Shown here: positions 20,890 through 33,955 of the stretch, piece after piece | How the letters are laid out: every line of letters begins with the position of its first letter | How positions within the stretch are numbered: the first letter of the stretch is position 1 | NCBI RefSeq assembly: GCF_000090795.2 | Contig: NW_003546246.1 | Location: 521,269-574,498 of the forward strand | Reading direction: 5' to 3' | From: Amphimedon queenslandica | Taxonomy: Eukaryota; Porifera; Demospongiae; Haplosclerida; Niphatidae | DNA: 53,230 nt | Program-made: the position numbers and the translations under genes | Notes under the pieces: generated by a model | Database searches by the model: none | Told to the model about the DNA's origin: nothing | Seen by the model: only the letters and a program-made list of their open reading frames with translations

Positions 20890-23800
20890 TGCAGCACTGT
20901 TTCATAGTAAAGTGTAATATACAAAAAGTGGCAGATCAAACTGAGTTTTTATTTATTTGAGTTTGGTTTTTAAATAACATTTTATGTACCACTGACATTT
21001 TACTATATGTTCTTCTGTTCTTGTGTTTATGGTAAAGGTTTTACTTGATTTTTTTTGCAGCACTCTTCACTATTTTTGTTCAGCTTATGGCATAGTTAAA
21101 AATACCAGAAGTAACTCATATTAAAGGTTTCATTATTGGAGAATGGTTTTCGACATGATGATTCCTGTGTTACTTACATTTTTCATTTGTTTCTTTTTGT
21201 CAACTTCATACTATTTTTTATAACAGGAGGGACATACCAGATTGAGTTTTGTCATTTCGGTTTAGTTTTAAAATGATGTTTAATGTACTTCTAGTAAATT
21301 TCTCACTTTTAAATTTTGTTTCCTTTTTATTTAGTTTTGTAGTATAGTTTAAAATATTAGAAGTGATTGATGAGACTGAGTTTTGTCATTTGAGTTTGGT
21401 TTTACGACGTTTTATGTAATATTGACTTGTTTCTATTTGTTTCTTCATTTCTAACTTCTTTAGTTTAGTTCATTACAGGAGTGACTGCTGATATGCAGTT
21501 CTTGTCTTTTAAGTTTGGTTTTAACATAATGTGTCTTAAACTACTCTTTTTCACCATTTGTTTTTTAGTTTCATGATATTAGTTGAAAGTCAGAAGTGAC
21601 AAATAAGATTGAATTTTTTCATATGCAGCTGGATTCTAAAATGACATTAAATCAAGTTGTACAATTAGTCACGGCATAGTTTAAAGTACCAGAAGTGGTT
21701 GACCAGACTAAGCTACTAACATTTGAGATTAGTTTCAAAATAATGTTTTGTGCACTACTGACTTCTCCTTATTTGTTTTTGTTCTTTCATACTGAAGCTA
21801 TTACCAGGAGTAACTTAAACTAAAATTTATTATTTGACTTGGTTTTAAAATAAAACTTTACTAAGCACTCACTTCTCACTTTGTTACTCTAAAGTTTCAT
21901 AGTACAGTCTAAATGATCACATCAAGTTTTCAGGTTCCTTTTTGTTTACTTCCCATAATTTGTCTTCTGTCTTCTGTTTCATAGTATAGCTACAATACCA
22001 GAAGTAACTGATCACTGTGTTCTGTCAATGTGAGGTTGATTTTTGAAATGATGTTTCATGTTATATCTGTCACAATTTGTTCTATCTCAGTTTTATATTG
22101 TAGTGTTTTTTAAATTAAGAGTAATTGATCGGACTGAGTTTTTATCATTCGAAATAGGTTCTTAAATTATGTTTTATGTCATAGCAATTCCGCAGTATTT
22201 ATTTTTCTCTCATTCAAATTACAGTTTATTAAAAGTGACTGATCACACTGAGTTATTATCAATTGAGGTTGGTTTTCCAATGTTACATGTACTACTCACT
22301 CACTATTTTGTTTCAATTTTCATAGTATAGTTTAAAATACCAGAAGTAATCAGACTGAGTCCTATAATAAGAGGTTAAATGCTGTAGTGATGATTAATGT
22401 CCTAAGTTTTTACTATTTATTCTTTTTTTTGTCAATTCCAAGGTATTGTTCAAAATACCAGAAATGACTGATCAGATTGTTTTTATCATTTGAGGTTGGT
22501 TTTTAAAGTGATGTTTTATGTACTTAAAAGTATTTGTTTCTTTTTTCTCAGTTTCAAAGTGTAGTTTAATTAAAAATTCTAGAAGTCACTGATCAAACTT
22601 TGTTATCATTTGAAAGTAATTCTGAAATGATGTTGTATTTTAAGCTCTAACTATTTGTTTCACCTTACTTTTTACTATAGTTTGAAGTACCAAAAGTGAC
22701 ACATTAGACTTAGTTTATCATTTCAGTTTGTTTTGAATGACGTTTTATGTACCACTGACTTACTGTGTTTCTTCTGTTCTTACTGGCATAAAACGTTTAT
22801 ACCAGAAGTGCCTTAAAAACTAAAATTTATTGTGTGGGTTTGGTTTTAAAATCATGCTTAATGTAATACTGACTTCTAACTATTTATCTCATTTGTTCAC
22901 GTTCATTGAATTCATTAAAATCAGACTGAGTATTGTATTTTAGGCTAGTTTATGAAATAAATGTTCTAAGTTGTACTGACTTTACTATTGATTATCTTTC
23001 TTTTCTCAGTGTCATTGTATATTTTATAGCAGGAATGACTAATCAGACTCATTAACTTTTAAGTTGGGTTCTTAAATAATATTTCTTGTTCCAGTAGTAT
23101 ATTTCTCAGTATGTTTTTATTTCTTAGCTTCAGAGTATAAGTGACTCATAAAAATGAGTTTTTAAGATTTGAGTCATTAATTTACGTTATACTTCTCACA
23201 ATTGTTTCTTTTCACTGTTTTACAATAATGGTTAATTAGAAGTGACTGATCAGACTGAGTTTGTATCATTCGATATTGTTTTAAATAATGTTCAATTTAC
23301 TAGTAGTTCCTCACTATTTGTTTCTTTTTTCCCACACTTACAGTATAGTTTATCCAGAAGTGACTGATTTGACCGAGTTATTATCATTTGCAGTTGGTCC
23401 TTAAATGTTTCATGTATTACTCTCAGTAATAAGTTTTGTTAAATTCATAGTATACTCTAAAATGCCAGAAGTTATTAAACTGAGTACTTATTATTTTATG
23501 TTCGAGTCTGATAAGATGATTTATGTTGTTCTTAGTTCTTTCTCACTATTTGTTTCTTTTCTCAATTTTATAGTACAGTTTGAAGTATCAGAAGTGGCTA
23601 ATCAGATTTAATTTTTATCATTTAAGATTGGTTTTGAAATGTTTCATATTTTACTGACACTTCGCATCATTTGGTTCTTCTTTTCTCACTCTGATAGCAT
23701 AGATTCTACTAGGAGTCACTGTTCAGAGGCATTTTGTATTATAGTTAAAAATACCAGAAGTGACTGATAAGATTGAGTTTTTTATGATTTGAGGTGAGAT

Positions 23801-24335
23801 TTTTAAACAATTTTTTAAGATTTCACTATTTGTCTTTTTCTCAATTTCATAGAAAACTTTAAAATACAATTTAATGATCATATGGAGTTCTGACTTCTTT
23901 TCATAAAGTTTATGCCTGAAGTGACTGATCAGACTAAGTTCGTATCAGTTGAGTTTGGTTTTAAAATGACGTTTCGTGTAGTACTGACTTCTCACTATTT
24001 GTTTCTCTGTGTTTAGTTTCATAGTACAGTTGAAACTACCAGAAGTGACTAATGAGACTGACTATTCAAATTCAGGTTGGTCATTTAAGAATAGTTCATG
24101 TTGCACTTAGTTCACACTTAGTTTTATAAATTTTTGATTTTAATAGTATGGTGAATACTAGAAGTGACTAATCAGATTGAGCTTTTTTTAGGTTGGATTT
24201 TGAAATAATGTTTCATGTCCAGAGTTTTTAACTATTTGTTTCCTCTTTTCTCAGTTTTATAGTAATGTTAAAAATACTAGAAGTGACGGATTAAACTAAG
24301 GTTTTAAAACTGGTTTTAAAATGTTTCAGGTACAA
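20890..24335 (+). repeat. AT-rich diverged tandem array, unit ~120 bp (block A)
   Basis: About 3.4 kb is built from degenerate units of roughly 105-125 bp, about 30 copies. Each unit shows, in order, AGAAGTGACTGATCAGACTG, TTATCATTTGAGGTTGG, TTTTAAAATGATGTTTTATG, CTGACTTCTCACTATTTG, TTTCTTTTCTCAG and TTTCATAGTATAGTTTAAAA. Units differ by substitutions and indels, so the array is old. No coding frames persist. The same unit in the same orientation makes up 30145-33605. Confidence 0.85.
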
Positions 24336-24342
24336 TTTCTCA

Positions 24343-24650
24343 CTATCAGTATGGAGATGGCACGGTAATAAGAGCAGGGAGATGGTAGGCAGGAAGAGCA
24401 GGGAGACTGTGGCAATGAGAGCAGGGAGGTAATGCGGCAGTGAGACCAGGAAGTTGGGGTGGCAGTGAGAGGAGGGAGACGGTGTGGCAGTGAGAGCAGG
24501 GTGTTGGTGTGGCAGTGACAGCAGGGAGATAGTGAGGCAGTGACTGCAGGGAGATGGTGAAGCAGTGAGAGTAGGATGATTTGGCAGCAGATGGTCTGGC
24601 AGTGATAGCAGGGTGTTGGAGTGGCAGTGACGGCAGGGAGATGAAATAAA
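24343..24650 (+). repeat. Short block of the 25-bp purine-rich minisatellite
   Basis: About a dozen copies of the GTGTGGCAGTGAGAGCAGGG-AGATG unit (25 bp), directly after the AT-rich array and before the spacer. Minus-strand open frames here (24291-24677 and 24326-24658) follow from the repeat. Confidence 0.85.
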
Positions 24651-24804
24651 AGTGACATTAAATTTAAATATTCCCAATTCTTGTCAATGGACAGAAATCA
24701 GAGTGTTGGCAACAGTTGGTTGATGCTCCTAGTCTGCATACCCACCTAGGCTTCTTTCCTGGCTATCTATCGAACTAGCATCTCGCTCTCAGCCCTCTCC
24801 ATGA

Positions 24805-25150
24805 CTCAGAAAAACAAGTTGTACTATATGACAAAATAAACAACTTTTAGGGTTACTGTGTTAGCATGAAAGCCGTTGTGAACAGCAGGCTAGGCAGTTC
24901 GGTATTGAGAATCGGAAATTGGGGTAAAAACGTTTTTAATGGCCAAACTGTCACCTTCCTGCCTGCCTGAACATGTTACTTGACGTGGGCTAACACTAGA
25001 AATACAGGGCCTGCAATTATTGTCTAACAACTGGGTGTACCACTAAACATTAGAAGGTATTGGTTTCTTTTCTTTTGTCGTTATAAACCAAACATGTGCT
25101 TGACAATGTGCTTAAGATAATTATTCTTCATTAGCCATTATTGTTAATAA
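24805..25150 (+). repeat. Unique spacer of composite block A
   Basis: This stretch (ctcagaaaaacaagttgtac ... gttactgtgttagc ... gaacagcaggctagg ... cattagcc) aligns throughout with 33607-33955. In both places it lies between the AT-rich array and the main 25-bp minisatellite. That order shows that the arrays form one composite unit that was duplicated. 24651-24804 in front of it and 25151-25310 behind it (with GA-rich repeats and a gtccc...ggggac hairpin near 25283-25302) show no gene. Confidence 0.85.
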
Positions 25151-25309
25151 AGGCTGGGTTTTGGTTTAACACTTAATAAATTATCTATGTATTGACAGGT
25201 ACATGTATGAGTACAACAAATGCTCAGAGAGAGTAAAAGAGAGAGAGTGAGAGAGAAAACCCTACAGTGGTAGAGACAACTAGTGTCCCTACCCTGTGGG
25301 GACAGGAAG

Positions 25310-28160
25310 ATGGTGTATCACTGAGAGCCCTGAGATGGTGAGGCAGTGAATGTAGGAAGATGGTGTGGCAGTGAAAGCCGGCAGATGGTCTGGCAGTGAC
25401 AGTAGAGTGTTGGTTTGGTAATGAGAGCAGGGAGATTGTGTGGCAGAGGGAGGTAGTGGCAGGAGATGGTGAGATAGTGAAAGCAGGGAGATAGTGTAGC
25501 AAAATTAGTGTGGCAGTGAGAACAGGGAAATGGTGTGGGTGTGAGAGCAAGGAAAGCAGTGAGAGCAGAGATGGCAAGGCAGTGAGAGCAGAGATGGCAA
25601 GGCAGTGAAAGCAGAGAGTAGTGCGGCAGTGAGAGCAGGGAGATGGTAAGGCAGTAGGAGCAGGAAGATGGTGTGGCAGTGAAGGCAGGGACATTGTGTG
25701 GCAATAAGGGTAGGAGGATGATTGCTGAGAGAGCAGGGAGATTTTTTGGCAATGAAAACAGAGACGGTAAGGAAGTGAGAGCGAGGACATGGTACGGCAG
25801 TGAAAGCTGGGCGATCGTGCTGGAGTGAGAGCAGGGAGGTGTGGCACTGAAAGCAGGAAGATGTTGTGGACCACAAAGATGGGGTAGTAAAACCAGGGAC
25901 AACACTTGGCAGTCAGAGCAAGCACATTCTGAGGCAGTCAGAGTAGTGAGATGGTGTGGCAGTGAGTACAGTGACATGGTGTGCCAATAACAGCGGGAAG
26001 ACTTTGTGGCCATGAAAGCAGGGATATGGTGATCTGTGAGAGCAGGGAGTTGTTGTGGCAGCAAAAGAAGGGAATTGGTGTGGCAGTGATGGCAGGGAGA
26101 TGATTTGGCAGCGAAAGCAGGGAGATGGTTTGGCAGTGAGAGCAGAAGTAAAAGCAGGGAGTTGGTTTGGCAGTGAGGGTAAGAACTTAATGTTCCAGCA
26201 ACAGCTGAGAGATGGGTGGGGCACTAGCTGGGAGGTGGTTTTGCAGTGAAAGCAGGGAGATGTTGTGGCAATGAAAGCAGGGAGATGGTGTTTCATTAAG
26301 AGCAGGGAGTTGATGTGGCAGTGACAGCAGGGAGCTGGTGTGGCAATGAGAGCAGAGAGTGGTGTGGCAGTGAGATTACAGTGTTTGTGTGGCAGTCAGA
26401 ATAGGGAGTTGTTGCAGTGAGACGTGGAAGATTGTGAGGAACTGAGAACATGGAGTTGAGAGCTGGAGATGGTAAGGCAGTGGAAGCAGGAAGGTGGTGT
26501 GGCAGTGAGAGCAGGGAGATGGTGTGTCAGTGAGAGCAGGAGATTGTGCGGCACTGTGAGCAGAAAGAGAGTGTTGTTGTGAGAGTAGTGAGATTGTGTG
26601 GCAATGAGTGGAGGGAGATGGTGTTGAAGTGAGAGCAGGCAGATGGTGTGGCAGTGAGAGCATGTACTTGGTGTGGCAATGAGTGTATGGAGGTGGTGAG
26701 TCTGTCAGAGGAGGGAAAAGGTGAGGCAGTGAGAGCAGGGAGATATCGTGGTAGTGAGAGCAGGGAGATGGTGTGCAGTGAGACAGACTGATGGCGTGGC
26801 AAAGACAGCAGGGAGATGGTGCGGCAGTGAGAGCAGGGAGTTGGTGTCAGAGTGAAAAGGGTGTGGGAGTGAGAGCATGAGATGGTGCGGCTGTAACAGC
26901 AGGGAGGAAGTGGAAGTGAGATCAGGAAGTTTGTGTGGCAATGAGAACAGAGAAATGGTTTGGCCATGAAGGCAGAGAGATTGTGAGGTAGTAAGAGCAG
27001 GGAGATGGTGTGGCAATGACAGCAAGGAGAAAATTTGCAGAGAGAGCAGAAAAATAATGTGGCAGAGAGAGCTGGGAGATGCTTTGGCAGTGAAAAAAGG
27101 AAATAGGTATGGCTGTGAAAGCAGATGGTTTGCATGGCAGTGAAAGCTTGGAGATGGTGTGGCAATTAAAGTAGGGAGATGGTGTGGCAGAAAGAGCAGG
27201 GAGATGGTGCGGCAAAGATCGCAGTGAGATGGTGTGGCAGTGAGAGCAGAGTTGGTGCGGCAGTGAAAGCAAAAGTTGGTGTGGCACAAAGAGCAGGGAG
27301 ACATTTTGAGACAGAAAGCAGGTAGATGGTGTAGTGGTGAGAACAGCGGGAGGAAGTGGGAGCAGGGAGATGTTGTGGCAGTGAGAGCAGGGACAAAGTG
27401 GAATTTGGAGCAGAGAGATGTGGTGGTGACAGCAGGGAGATGTAGCAGTGAGAGCCAGGAGATGTGGCAGTGACAGGAGGGTGATGGTGTGGCAGTGAGA
27501 GCAATTAAGTGGGTGCGGCAGTGATGGCAGGGACATAGTGTGTTCAGAGAAAGCAGAGACATGGTGTGGCGGTGAGAGCAGGAAGATGCTGTACCAGTGT
27601 GAGCATTGATATGGTTTGGCAGTAAGAGGAGTGAGATGGTGTGGCAATGAAAGAAGAAACATTGTGTGGCAGTTAAGCAGTGAGATGGTGTGGCAATGAG
27701 ACCTGAAAGATGGTGTGTCAGGTGAGAGAAGGAAGATGGTAAGGCAGTGAGAGCAGGGAGGTGTGGCAGTGATAGCAGGAAGATGGTGTGGCATTGAGAC
27801 CAGGGAGATGGTGTTGCTGTGAGAGCAGAAAGATGGTCTGGCAGTGAGACCAGGGGCAGGGTGAGGCTGTAAGAAAAAGAGATAGTGAGATAGTGAGGAA
27901 ATGCAGGTGGTATTGCAGTTAGATCAAGGATATGGTGCAGCAGTGAGAGCAGGGAGATGGTGTGGCAAAGTGAGCAGGGAGATGGTGTGGCAGTAAAAGC
28001 AGGGAGATGGTCTGGCGGTGAGAGCATGGAGATGGTTTACACTGAGAGCAGGAAATTAATGCGCCAATGAGATCATGTTTGTGTGGCAGTTAGTGCATGG
28101 AGCTGGTGAGGCAGTAAAAGCAGGCAGTTCATGTGGCAGGAGAGCAGGGAGATGGAATTG
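25310..28160 (+). repeat. 25-bp purine-rich minisatellite, main array of block A (~115 copies)
   Basis: The plus-strand unit is GTGTGGCAGTGAGAGCAGGG followed by AGATG, with many single-base variants. The complement of this unit contains no stop codon in any frame, and because 25 is not divisible by 3 all three frames read in turn. This yields minus-strand open frames of 233, 248, 212, 290 and 440 codons with a 25-residue periodic peptide (HTISLLSLP / HHLPALTA / TPSPCSHC). These frames overlap one another in different phases and are artefacts. Confidence 0.9.
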
Positions 28161-30140
28161 TAAAGTGACAGCATGAATAACAGCTCAGTCTATGTCAGGG
28201 CAGTTAAAGTCGCCCATAAGAATGAGATTTATTTTAGGTAACATCAGACAGAAAGGACAAAAGTGAGGAAAGATATAGGATAGAGGGAGATGGAGGAATA
28301 TAAGTTAAACACGGAAGTAGGGGTTTAGCTAAAATAACTCAATAACAGTTAGCTCCAAAGATTCAGGGGAACTAATTTCTTAAGATAATAAATAATCTGC
28401 AATAGCCAGTAAAACCCAACTTCCTCTAGAGTGACGTTCTTTGCAATAGACGCAAATCCACTTGGGACCATTTCCCTGTCACAGATATTGTTGGAACACC
28501 AGGTTTTAGTGATTGCTAAAATATGACATTTTCCAGAGAAAAGTCAGGATTTAAATTCTTGCCTTTTTGTTGACTATGATACGAGCATTCCAGTAAAACT
28601 TAACACCTAAAGATTGTCAATCTAACTTAGGCTCGGGGAACTGTAAGGAGGCAGGAGATTCATTGTTACAAAAAGGAGCACTTCTATTAGGCTCAACTCA
28701 GGAAGTTGAATCATCAAAACGTTCGGTTGATGATGATGAAACATCAGATACAGATAAAACCCCCCACATAGAGATTAGTAAGAGAAGGAGCCAAGTTGCT
28801 CAGACTACGAGAGCTAATAAAAGCTCCACCACTTTTCCAACCTCTCTCTCACCAACAAACTAGAGCTCCTGATATTGATATATGGAATTGGAACACCAGA
28901 ATCTTTTAGTTTCCTCTCACGAAACAGAGTCCTGCGTTCTTTACATTGAACAGGGGAGAGATCACGTTTAACATTAATAGTAGAAGGTAACAAATTTCTT
29001 TTGGACAAAATAAAGAATACATGAGGTAGAACCTAAGGTAACGAGAATAGGATGAGGATGGGGGCATCTGGCTGGAACTGTCCAATCCGACGGCAATCCC
29101 TTTTAATGAAATTTTCAGTACCTTCATCTAAGTGGGAAAAGAGACGGCACATCTCATTATGATTGTGATTAGATTGAGCTGGCCAGGAGTACCAGAGGGT
29201 TGTTCCACGACTCCAAAAGCAATAACCTTGTACTTCTGTTCTAAATAGGAAAAAGATTTAGAAGATTGTGAATGAGTGGTGGATTGGGATGTAAGGTAAG
29301 AGGAGCAGGGACACTATCACCAAAAGAGACAAGAGTATGAGAACTGTTTATAGCTTCCTTAACAGAGGCCACCTCCTTCGTAACTAAGGACTTTAAGGTA
29401 GAAACCTCTGAAACTAGAGTAAAGGATATCTCCATCATCAAACGGAAATTTTTACACATCAAGGAGAAAAAAGGATCAAAATGGAGGATGCTACATTAAA
29501 AGCAGCAGTGGTAAGACCAGACAACCTCTTATGGATCCAAACTTGACAGTCCCACTCACAAAATATAGATTCCTCACCCTTAGGAGAATTATCAATGACA
29601 GATTTATCATGCAGACTACAGCAGACAGCATTTTTATTACAATTGCTGCTGTTTGCAGAAGCGGTCTTCTGTACCAGAATTGCTAGAGGCAGATAAACCT
29701 TTTTATTTGCAGGTTTAATTTTCTCCCTTGGTTTCAAAGTAGACCTCCCCCGTTGGAGTCCGGCCTGGACTGAAGGAGACTCGTGAGCCTGGCATCAGTA
29801 CACGCAAGCGAGATGGTTACAATTATGGAGAGAATTAACTGTAACAAGTGGTACAATAACAATGTTCGTGGCCAGTTTTAAAATTAATTAAACTGGCAAA
29901 TAGACAGAGAAGTATTGAAATGGCTAAAATTGAGTGAAGGAGGCAAGGGTGGCCTGGCACTCAGTCTGTGATTCCAAAAAGTAACTATTGGCTACAAAAG
30001 AAGGAACAGAGAAGACAAATGAATAGTTGGAATCAATACCTGACTATGAGGCCGGCTAGAATGAACTAAAGCGGCACAAAAACGAAGAAAGAAGAGGTTA
30101 AACAGAGCCTAAATATAGGTAGCCATCTTTACTCACCACA
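28160..30140 (-). pseudogene. LINE remnant: ORF1 with PHD-like finger and start of APE endonuclease, RT missing
   Basis: Minus strand. From 29737 the frame MKPREKIKPANKKVYLPLAI leads to GEESIFCEWDCQVWIHKRLS (about 29500-29580), a degenerate PHD-type zinc finger as found in ORF1 of some CR1-like LINEs. ORF1 goes on with IKRDCRRIGQFQPDAP-like and ILSKRNLLPSTINVKRDLSP... ERRTLFRERKLKDSGV (about 28860-29110). ORF2 endonuclease begins around 28520 and ends with ILMGDFNCPDID at 28189-28219, right at the minisatellite. The rest of the endonuclease and all of RT are absent. ORF1 binds element RNA and ORF2 nicks and copies it; this copy can do neither. Confidence 0.75.
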
Positions 30141-30144
30141 TGGT

Positions 30145-33100
30145 ATCTCTCAAAGGTGACTGGTCAGACTGAGTTGTTATCCAATGAGTTTTTTCTAATG
30201 ATGGTTCATGTCCTATTGAAGTTGGGCTATTTGATTATTTTTACTTTCTTTAATAATGTATTTTAGAAAAACAGAGTGACAGAATAAATTGAGTTATTGT
30301 TTGAGATTGGCTTCTCAAATGTGTCATCATGAACTCACTTGTTTTTTCATTTTTTCTCAGTTTTGTAGCACACTTTATGCTAGGAGTGACTGACCAGACT
30401 TATTTTTACCCTTGTTGTTTGGTTACAATTATATTTTAAGCATAATTTTTACAAGGAGTGACTGATAAGATTGAGTCTTATCATTTGAGGTTGGATTATA
30501 AAATGTTTTAAGTTCTTGTAAGTTGTCACTACTTGTTACTTCTTTCCTTAATTTGACATTATAATAGTTAACAATACCAAAAGTGACTGATTAGACTGAG
30601 TTCATATCATTTTTGGTAGGATTTTGAAAGAATCTTTGCTTCTTGACGTTTTTACTATTTCTTTCTTCTTTACATCATTTTAGAGTATAGTTTAAAATAC
30701 AAGAAGTGACATATTAGACAGTTCCTTTTGTTTGACGTAGACTAATATACAGTATGTTCTTTTCAGATCTCGTTTCCTCTTTTCTCACCTTCATAATATA
30801 ACTATAACCGGGAGTGACTTTTGAGACTGAGTTCTCATCATAAAACTTTGTTTTTAAAATGTTTTATTTTATACGTAATATTGACTATTTATCTCCTCTT
30901 TTCTCAGTTTCGTTGTAACTATTAGATTGAATTCTTGTTGTTTAAATTGGTTTTTGAATTTGTTTCATGTTGTAATGACTTCTCACTGTTTCCTCTTTTC
31001 TATATTTATAGTATAGTTTAAAATAACAGAAAAGTGACAGAATCGGCATTTATTATTTAAATTGGGTTTTAAAATGATTGTTCATGTACCATTCACTTGT
31101 CAATGTTTCTTTTGTCTTAGTTTCATAGTATAGTTCATAATACCAGGACTGACTTAGAAGACCAGTTAATATCATTTGAGTTTCGTTTAAAAATGATGTT
31201 TCATGTCGTACTCTCATTTGACAATTTTGCATCTTTCCTCAGTTTCAGGATGTCGTTGAAAATATCAGAAGGGACTTGAAAGAATTCTTTTCATTTGAAT
31301 TTGCTTTGTTCAGTATTTTATGCTACACTTCCCTATTTGTTTCTTTTTTTCAGTTATGTAATGTAGTATGTTGTATACTAGGAGTGACTGATCAGGCTTA
31401 GTTTTATCATTACAGGCTTTCTTTTAAACTGATACTTCATGTCCTACTCACTTTTGACTATTTGTTCCGTTTCCTCAGTTTCATAGTGTTGTTAAAACAA
31501 CAAGAGTGACTGATCAGATTTGAGGTTGGTTCCTGAAATGATGTTTGACGTACTGACTTCTTGCTCTTTGTTTCCTGTTTTCAGTTTCATAGTATAGCTA
31601 AGTGCAGGAGTGACTTATCAGTCTCAGTTTTTTTATCCTTTTAGTTCAGTTTTAGAATTGCTTTTATTTCTCAGTAATTCTTTCTTTTTTTCATTTTTAC
31701 TGTGTAGCTTAAAGTATCAGAAGTGATTGACCAGACTGAGTTATTATTAGAGTATGTTTAAAAATGATGTTTAATGTTATACTCTCATTTCACTCTGCTC
31801 TTTTCTAAGTTTTATAGTGTAGTTTAAAATACCAGGAGTGACTTATTATTTGAGGTTGGCTTTTCAAATGTTGTGCATGTTATACTGACTTCTTACTGTA
31901 CTATATCTCAGTTGAGTTTCGGACAAAAAAACTGGAATAACTTTTCATAGGATAAGGATAACTCTTTTACAGGTCCTTAGTCACTAAAGTTTATCAAAAT
32001 CTGTAAAATCTTGGGTCTGTCAGCTCTTGGGAACCCTGAGAACTGGGTTCTCCTAATGGCATACCAAAGGTAACTGCAATGACTTTTTATGATTTCTTAG
32101 TTTACATAAGCACATGTAGTGGAGCACCCAAACTGATAATTCTTTTAAAAAACTAAAATTTTCTGATAATGATGGCCTTTATAAAGACTAGTTGACTCCA
32201 GTAGCTATTGTCTTGCTTATTAGCAAAAGCAAGTGTTTTAAGAGTAAAATAACAGCCTCCATTCTTCTATGAATATCATTATAATAATCATTTTGTGACG
32301 GTTACATTTTTCAAATTACATGCAGCTGTTTCCACTTCTGTCCCAAACTGAACTTGGATGTAGCATGTTTCTTTTTTGTCAGTTACATAGTATAGTTTAT
32401 ATGGAAAGTGACTCATCACACATAGTTTTCATCTCTTTTGCTTGGTTCAAAAATTACGTTGCATGAACTACTGTTTCAGTATTTGTTTTTCTTATGTCAT
32501 TGCTTTAGTATAGTTCAAAATACAAAAATGGACTAACAGACTGAGTTGTTTTTATTTGAGGTTGATTCTGTTCTTTTTTCAGTTTCATAGTATCGTTTTA
32601 AGTGATAGAAGTGATTGATCACATTAAGTTCTGATTATTTGAAATTGGATTTAAAATGATGTTTTATGCACTAATCACTTACAACTATTTGATTTTTTCT
32701 TGATTTCATAGTATAGTTTTGACTGGTCTGATTAGTCTTTATCAATTCAGTTTGATTCAAAAATGTTTTGCCCACTTATTTTGTAGAATTCAATTCTTCT
32801 TTTGTCTCTTATATAGTGTAATTTATGCTAGGAGTGACTGGTCAAACTTCGTTTAAATCCTTAAGTTCGGTTTTGAAATAATATTTATGTCCTATTTGTT
32901 CCTTTTTTTGTTACATGGAATAGTTTAGCAGAAATGACAGATTAGATTAAGTTCTTATCATTTGAGGTTGGATTCTAAAATGTTTTAGGTTCTAAGTTCT
33001 CACTATTTGTTCCCTTTTTGAATTTCATCTTAGATGACCAGAAGTGACTGATGACACTGAGTCATTAAAATTTTAAGTTTGTTTGAAAATGATGGTTCTG

Positions 33101-33605
33101 CACAATTTATTTCTCAGCATGTTTCCTGTCACCATTTATTAGTTTATTTTAAAATACAAAAGTGACTGATCACATGGAGTTCTTATTATTCATAGTTAAT
33201 TCAGATATAAGTGGTTATGTTGTTAGTTCTCACTATTGATTTCATGTTACTTTCAGTATAGTTTAAATCAGACTGAGTTTTTATCATTTAAATTTAGTTT
33301 TACAAATGTTTTGTTATACTGACTTGTCACGATTTCTTCGTTTCTCATTTTTATAGTGTAGTTTAAATTACCAAAAGTAACTGATCAAATTGAGTTCTTA
33401 TTATTTGAGGTGGGATTCTGAAACACAAGTTCTTTCAGAAGATATCACTATTTGCCTTTTTTTCTCAATTTCATAGTTTAGTCTAAAATACCAGAAGTGA
33501 CTGATCACATAGACTACTCCTTTTCTTCTTTTCGCACAAGGAAGTAAATGATCAGACTAATTTTTTATCATTTAAGTTTGGTTTTAAAATAAAGTTTCAT
33601 GTAGT
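30145..33605 (+). repeat. AT-rich tandem array, unit ~120 bp (block B)
   Basis: The same degenerate unit as 20890-24335, in the same orientation, interrupted at about 31909-32355 by a MITE. About 25-28 units remain. Recognisable phrases such as agaagtgactgatcag, ctatttgtttcttttctcag and atagtatagtttaaaatacc recur. No genes were seen. Confidence 0.85.
31909..32355. mobile_element. MITE interrupting the block B array
   Basis: The left end cagttgagtttcggaca and the reverse complement of the right end, caagttcagtttgggacag, form terminal inverted repeats. Array units stop on one side and resume on the other. Sequence inside is unrelated to the repeat and non-coding. Exact ends and target duplication are uncertain. 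Confidence 0.6.
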
Positions 33606-33606
33606 A

Positions 33607-33955
33607 CTCAGAGATAAAAGTTGTACCATGTGACAATATAATTAACTTTTAAGGTTACTGTGTTAGCCTGAAAGGTGTGGTGAACAGCAGGCTAGGTAGT
33701 GTCTGGTCTAGAGAACCAAACCTGGGGGTTATAACATTAGTAATGGCAAAAATCTAACCTCCATGCCTGCCTTTGTTACCATGGATTGTACATTTCATGT
33801 TGGCTGATATTAGCTATACTGGGCCTGTGATTATTACCTAACGACTGGACTTACCACTACATACTGGAAGGTAATGGTTTCTGTTCTCCTGACACTATAA
33901 ACGTAACAGGTACTTGTGAATGTGCTTTAAACAATCATAATTCATTAGCTGTGGT
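33607..33955 (+). repeat. Unique spacer of composite block B
   Basis: Collinear with 24805-25150, for example aacagcaggctagg, ctgcct, gggcctg, attattacctaacgactgg and cattagct, with moderate divergence. No coding potential was seen. It establishes that blocks A and B share a common ancestor. Confidence 0.85.

Noticed and set aside
26705-28027. 440-codon minus-strand ORF (and others of 233-491 codons at 25224-28027 and 33935-35922)
   Set aside because: Wholly inside a 25-bp minisatellite whose complement lacks stops in all frames. The frames overlap one another and contain no non-repeat domain.
25310-28160. CRISPR-like array
   Set aside because: Units are contiguous 25-bp tandem repeats with no unique spacers between them, in a eukaryotic context.
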